DNA from: Selenihalanaerobacter shriftii
Lineage (GTDB): Bacteria > Bacillota > Halanaerobiia > Halobacteroidales > Acetohalobiaceae
Length of the DNA: 64,000 nt
Assembly: GCF_900167185.1 (NCBI RefSeq)
Contig: NZ_FUWM01000017.1
Coordinates: forward strand, 1-64,000
Direction: 5' to 3'
Shown: in pieces, positions 62,882 through 64,000 of the stretch
How the letters are laid out: the number at the start of each line of letters is the position of its first letter
How positions within the stretch are numbered: position 1 is the first letter of the stretch
The notes under the pieces: generated by a model
The model's input: only the letters and a program-made list of their open reading frames with translations
What the model was told of the DNA's origin: nothing
Database searches by the model: none
Program-made: the position numbers and the translations under genes

Positions 62882-63247
62882 TTACTTCTTACTCCTCTCT
62901 ATCTCAACCTCTGCCCAATCTAAGACTCCTGGGATTGGTACTTCTGGTTTCTTAACTACAATTACTACTCTCTCTATACCAACAAATTTATCTAAAATTT
63001 GATTAGCAACTTTTTCAGCTACAGTTTCAATTAAGTCATAAGATTCATCTTCTACTATCTCTTTAACTTCTTGATAAACTTCAGCATAATTAATCGTCTT
63101 GGTTACTTCATCAGTCATTCCAGCTTCTTTTAAATCAGTTTCTAATGTTAAATCAATAATGAATCGTTGACCTAACTCTTTTTCTTCTGCTAATACACCA
63201 TGATAAGCATAAAATTCTAAACCTTTTAATCTGATATAATCGGCCAC
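62882..63247 (-). CDS. folB: Dihydroneopterin aldolase
   Basis: A 121-residue DHNA (IRLKGLEFYAYHGVLAEEKE, TINYAEVYQEVKEIVEDESY, IETVAEKVANQIL) that splits dihydroneopterin to the hydroxymethyl pterin used by FolK. It lies five bases after folP. Confidence 0.95.
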   Translation of the reverse strand: MADYIRLKGLEFYAYHGVLAEEKELGQRFIIDLTLETDLKEAGMTDEVTKTINYAEVYQEVKEIVEDESYDLIETVAEKVANQILDKFVGIERVVIVVKKPEVPIPGVLDWAEVEIERSKK

Positions 63248-63252
63248 CTACA

Positions 63253-64000
63253 TCATCTCCTTACCATAGCATCTGTCATTTTAGCGACTCTATTCATTTC
63301 TTTTACATCATGAACTCTAATTATATCTGCTCCATTAGCAATCCCAATACTTACAGTTGCTGCTGTTCCTTCCACACGCTCATCAACTGGTAAGTCTAAA
63401 GTATTACCAATCATTGATTTACGAGAAGTCCCTAATAAAATTGGCAGTCCTAGACTTTTAAATTCAGCTAGGCGATCCATGATTTCTAAATTATGGTCAA
63501 GAGTCTTCCCAAAGCCTATCCCTGGATCGATAATAATCTTTTTACGTTTAACTCCAGCTTCTATGGCAATATCTATACTCTCTTGTAAATACTCTAAAAC
63601 CTCTGAAATCAAATCCTCATAAGTTGGATTTTGTTGCATATTCCTTGGCTCACCTTGAATATGCATTACTATTACTGGTGCATCATGATCAGCAGCAACC
63701 TTAGCTAATTCTGGATCTTCTTTAAAACCTGTAATATCATTAATAATATGAGCACCAGCTTCTAAAGCTACCTTCCCTACTTCACTTTTATAAGTATCAA
63801 TAGAGATCGGTACATCTACCTCATCGCTTAAACGCTCAATTACTGGTATCACTCTCTCTAACTCATCCTCTAAAGATACTGGATCACAGCCAGGTCGAGT
63901 AGATTCACCACCAATATCGATAATATCTACACCATTAGCTACCATCTCTTTGGCATGTTCAACCGCCTTCTCTAATCGGTTAAATGACCCACCATCAGAG
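63253..64000 (-). CDS. folP: Dihydropteroate synthase, partial
   Basis: The reading frame stays open to the right edge, so the N-terminus is missing. The visible 248 codons begin SDGGSFNRLEKAVEHAKEMV and hold IDIGGESTRPG, PISIDTYKSEVGKVAL, GAHIINDITGFKED, VIVMHIQGEPRNMQ, IIIDPGIGFGKTLDHNLEIM, PILLGTSRKSMIG and the C-terminal RVHDVKEMNRVAKM. It joins p-aminobenzoate to the pterin pyrophosphate from FolK. Confidence 0.95.
   Translation of the reverse strand, partial: SDGGSFNRLEKAVEHAKEMVANGVDIIDIGGESTRPGCDPVSLEDELERVIPVIERLSDEVDVPISIDTYKSEVGKVALEAGAHIINDITGFKEDPELAKVAADHDAPVIVMHIQGEPRNMQQNPTYEDLISEVLEYLQESIDIAIEAGVKRKKIIIDPGIGFGKTLDHNLEIMDRLAEFKSLGLPILLGTSRKSMIGNTLDLPVDERVEGTAATVSIGIANGADIIRVHDVKEMNRVAKMTDAMVRR

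Noticed and set aside
1-64000. Mobile genetic island or prophage
   Set aside because: Gene orders are those of conserved Firmicutes clusters; no transposase, integrase, phage gene, tRNA boundary or shift in composition is apparent.

Overview
The window is a dense, AT-rich chromosomal segment in which every protein gene I can support lies on the minus strand. The mix of genes points to an anaerobic, endospore-forming, outer-membrane-bearing (diderm) member of the Firmicutes, most like Halanaerobiales/Halobacteroidaceae. Sporulation is shown by spo0A, spoIVB and a complete spoIIIAA-AH operon. Anaerobic metabolism is shown by a ferredoxin-dependent 2-oxoacid oxidoreductase. An outer membrane is implied by a type IV pilus secretin with a full PilMNOP set. 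The lineage assignment is inference from gene content; there is no rRNA gene in the window.

Layout in high-to-low coordinates, which is the direction of transcription: folP(partial)-folB-folK (64000-62391); fur and the iron-uptake genes feoA-feoB plus an unlisted 53-residue Cys-rich zinc ribbon (62324-59469), with two matching Fur-like boxes in front of feoA; a pair of gate-domain membrane proteins and an EamA exporter (59359-57521); a gene-free 592-bp stretch holding the only clear plus-strand transcription unit, a cyclic-di-GMP-I riboswitch with its own promoter and terminator but no gene behind it; ltaE and aroE; a 16-gene type IV pilus cluster (54619-38715) plus a separately promoted PilX-like gene; aroC-aroK-aroB-aroQ, pepP and efp; spoIIIAA-AH; the pycB-accB fusion and accC; asp23-amaP-DUF2273-nusB; a TsaD paralogue, folD, xseA-xseB, ispA; dxs-tlyA-nadK-argR-recN-spoIVB-spo0A (the classical Firmicutes order); steA-mctB with two lipid/cell-wall glycosyltransferase genes; and finally ptb-leucine dehydrogenase-buk-vorD-vorB (4267-1).

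Several genes work together. The ptb-bcd-buk-vor set would take branched-chain amino acids through 2-oxoacids and acyl-CoA to acyl phosphate and ATP, with a ferredoxin-linked oxidoreductase in the place of the Bacillus Bkd dehydrogenase complex; a sigma-54-like -24/-12 element precedes ptb. PilB carries two c-di-GMP-binding-type MshEN repeats, and a c-di-GMP riboswitch sits beyond the pilus cluster, so c-di-GMP probably matters to pilus function here.

Most worth a second look: the orphan c-di-GMP riboswitch; the PycB-AccB fusion that keeps a complete internal Shine-Dalgarno and start codon for AccB; the sigma-54 promoter; an O-antigen-ligase-like gene beside a Ser/Thr-rich pilin with an in-frame hexanucleotide repeat; a secretin with C-terminal LysM repeats; the small zinc ribbon of the feo operon; a duplicated 3' end of aroQ; and a MITE-like inverted-repeat element. 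I see no tRNA, rRNA, CRISPR array, insertion sequence or prophage.
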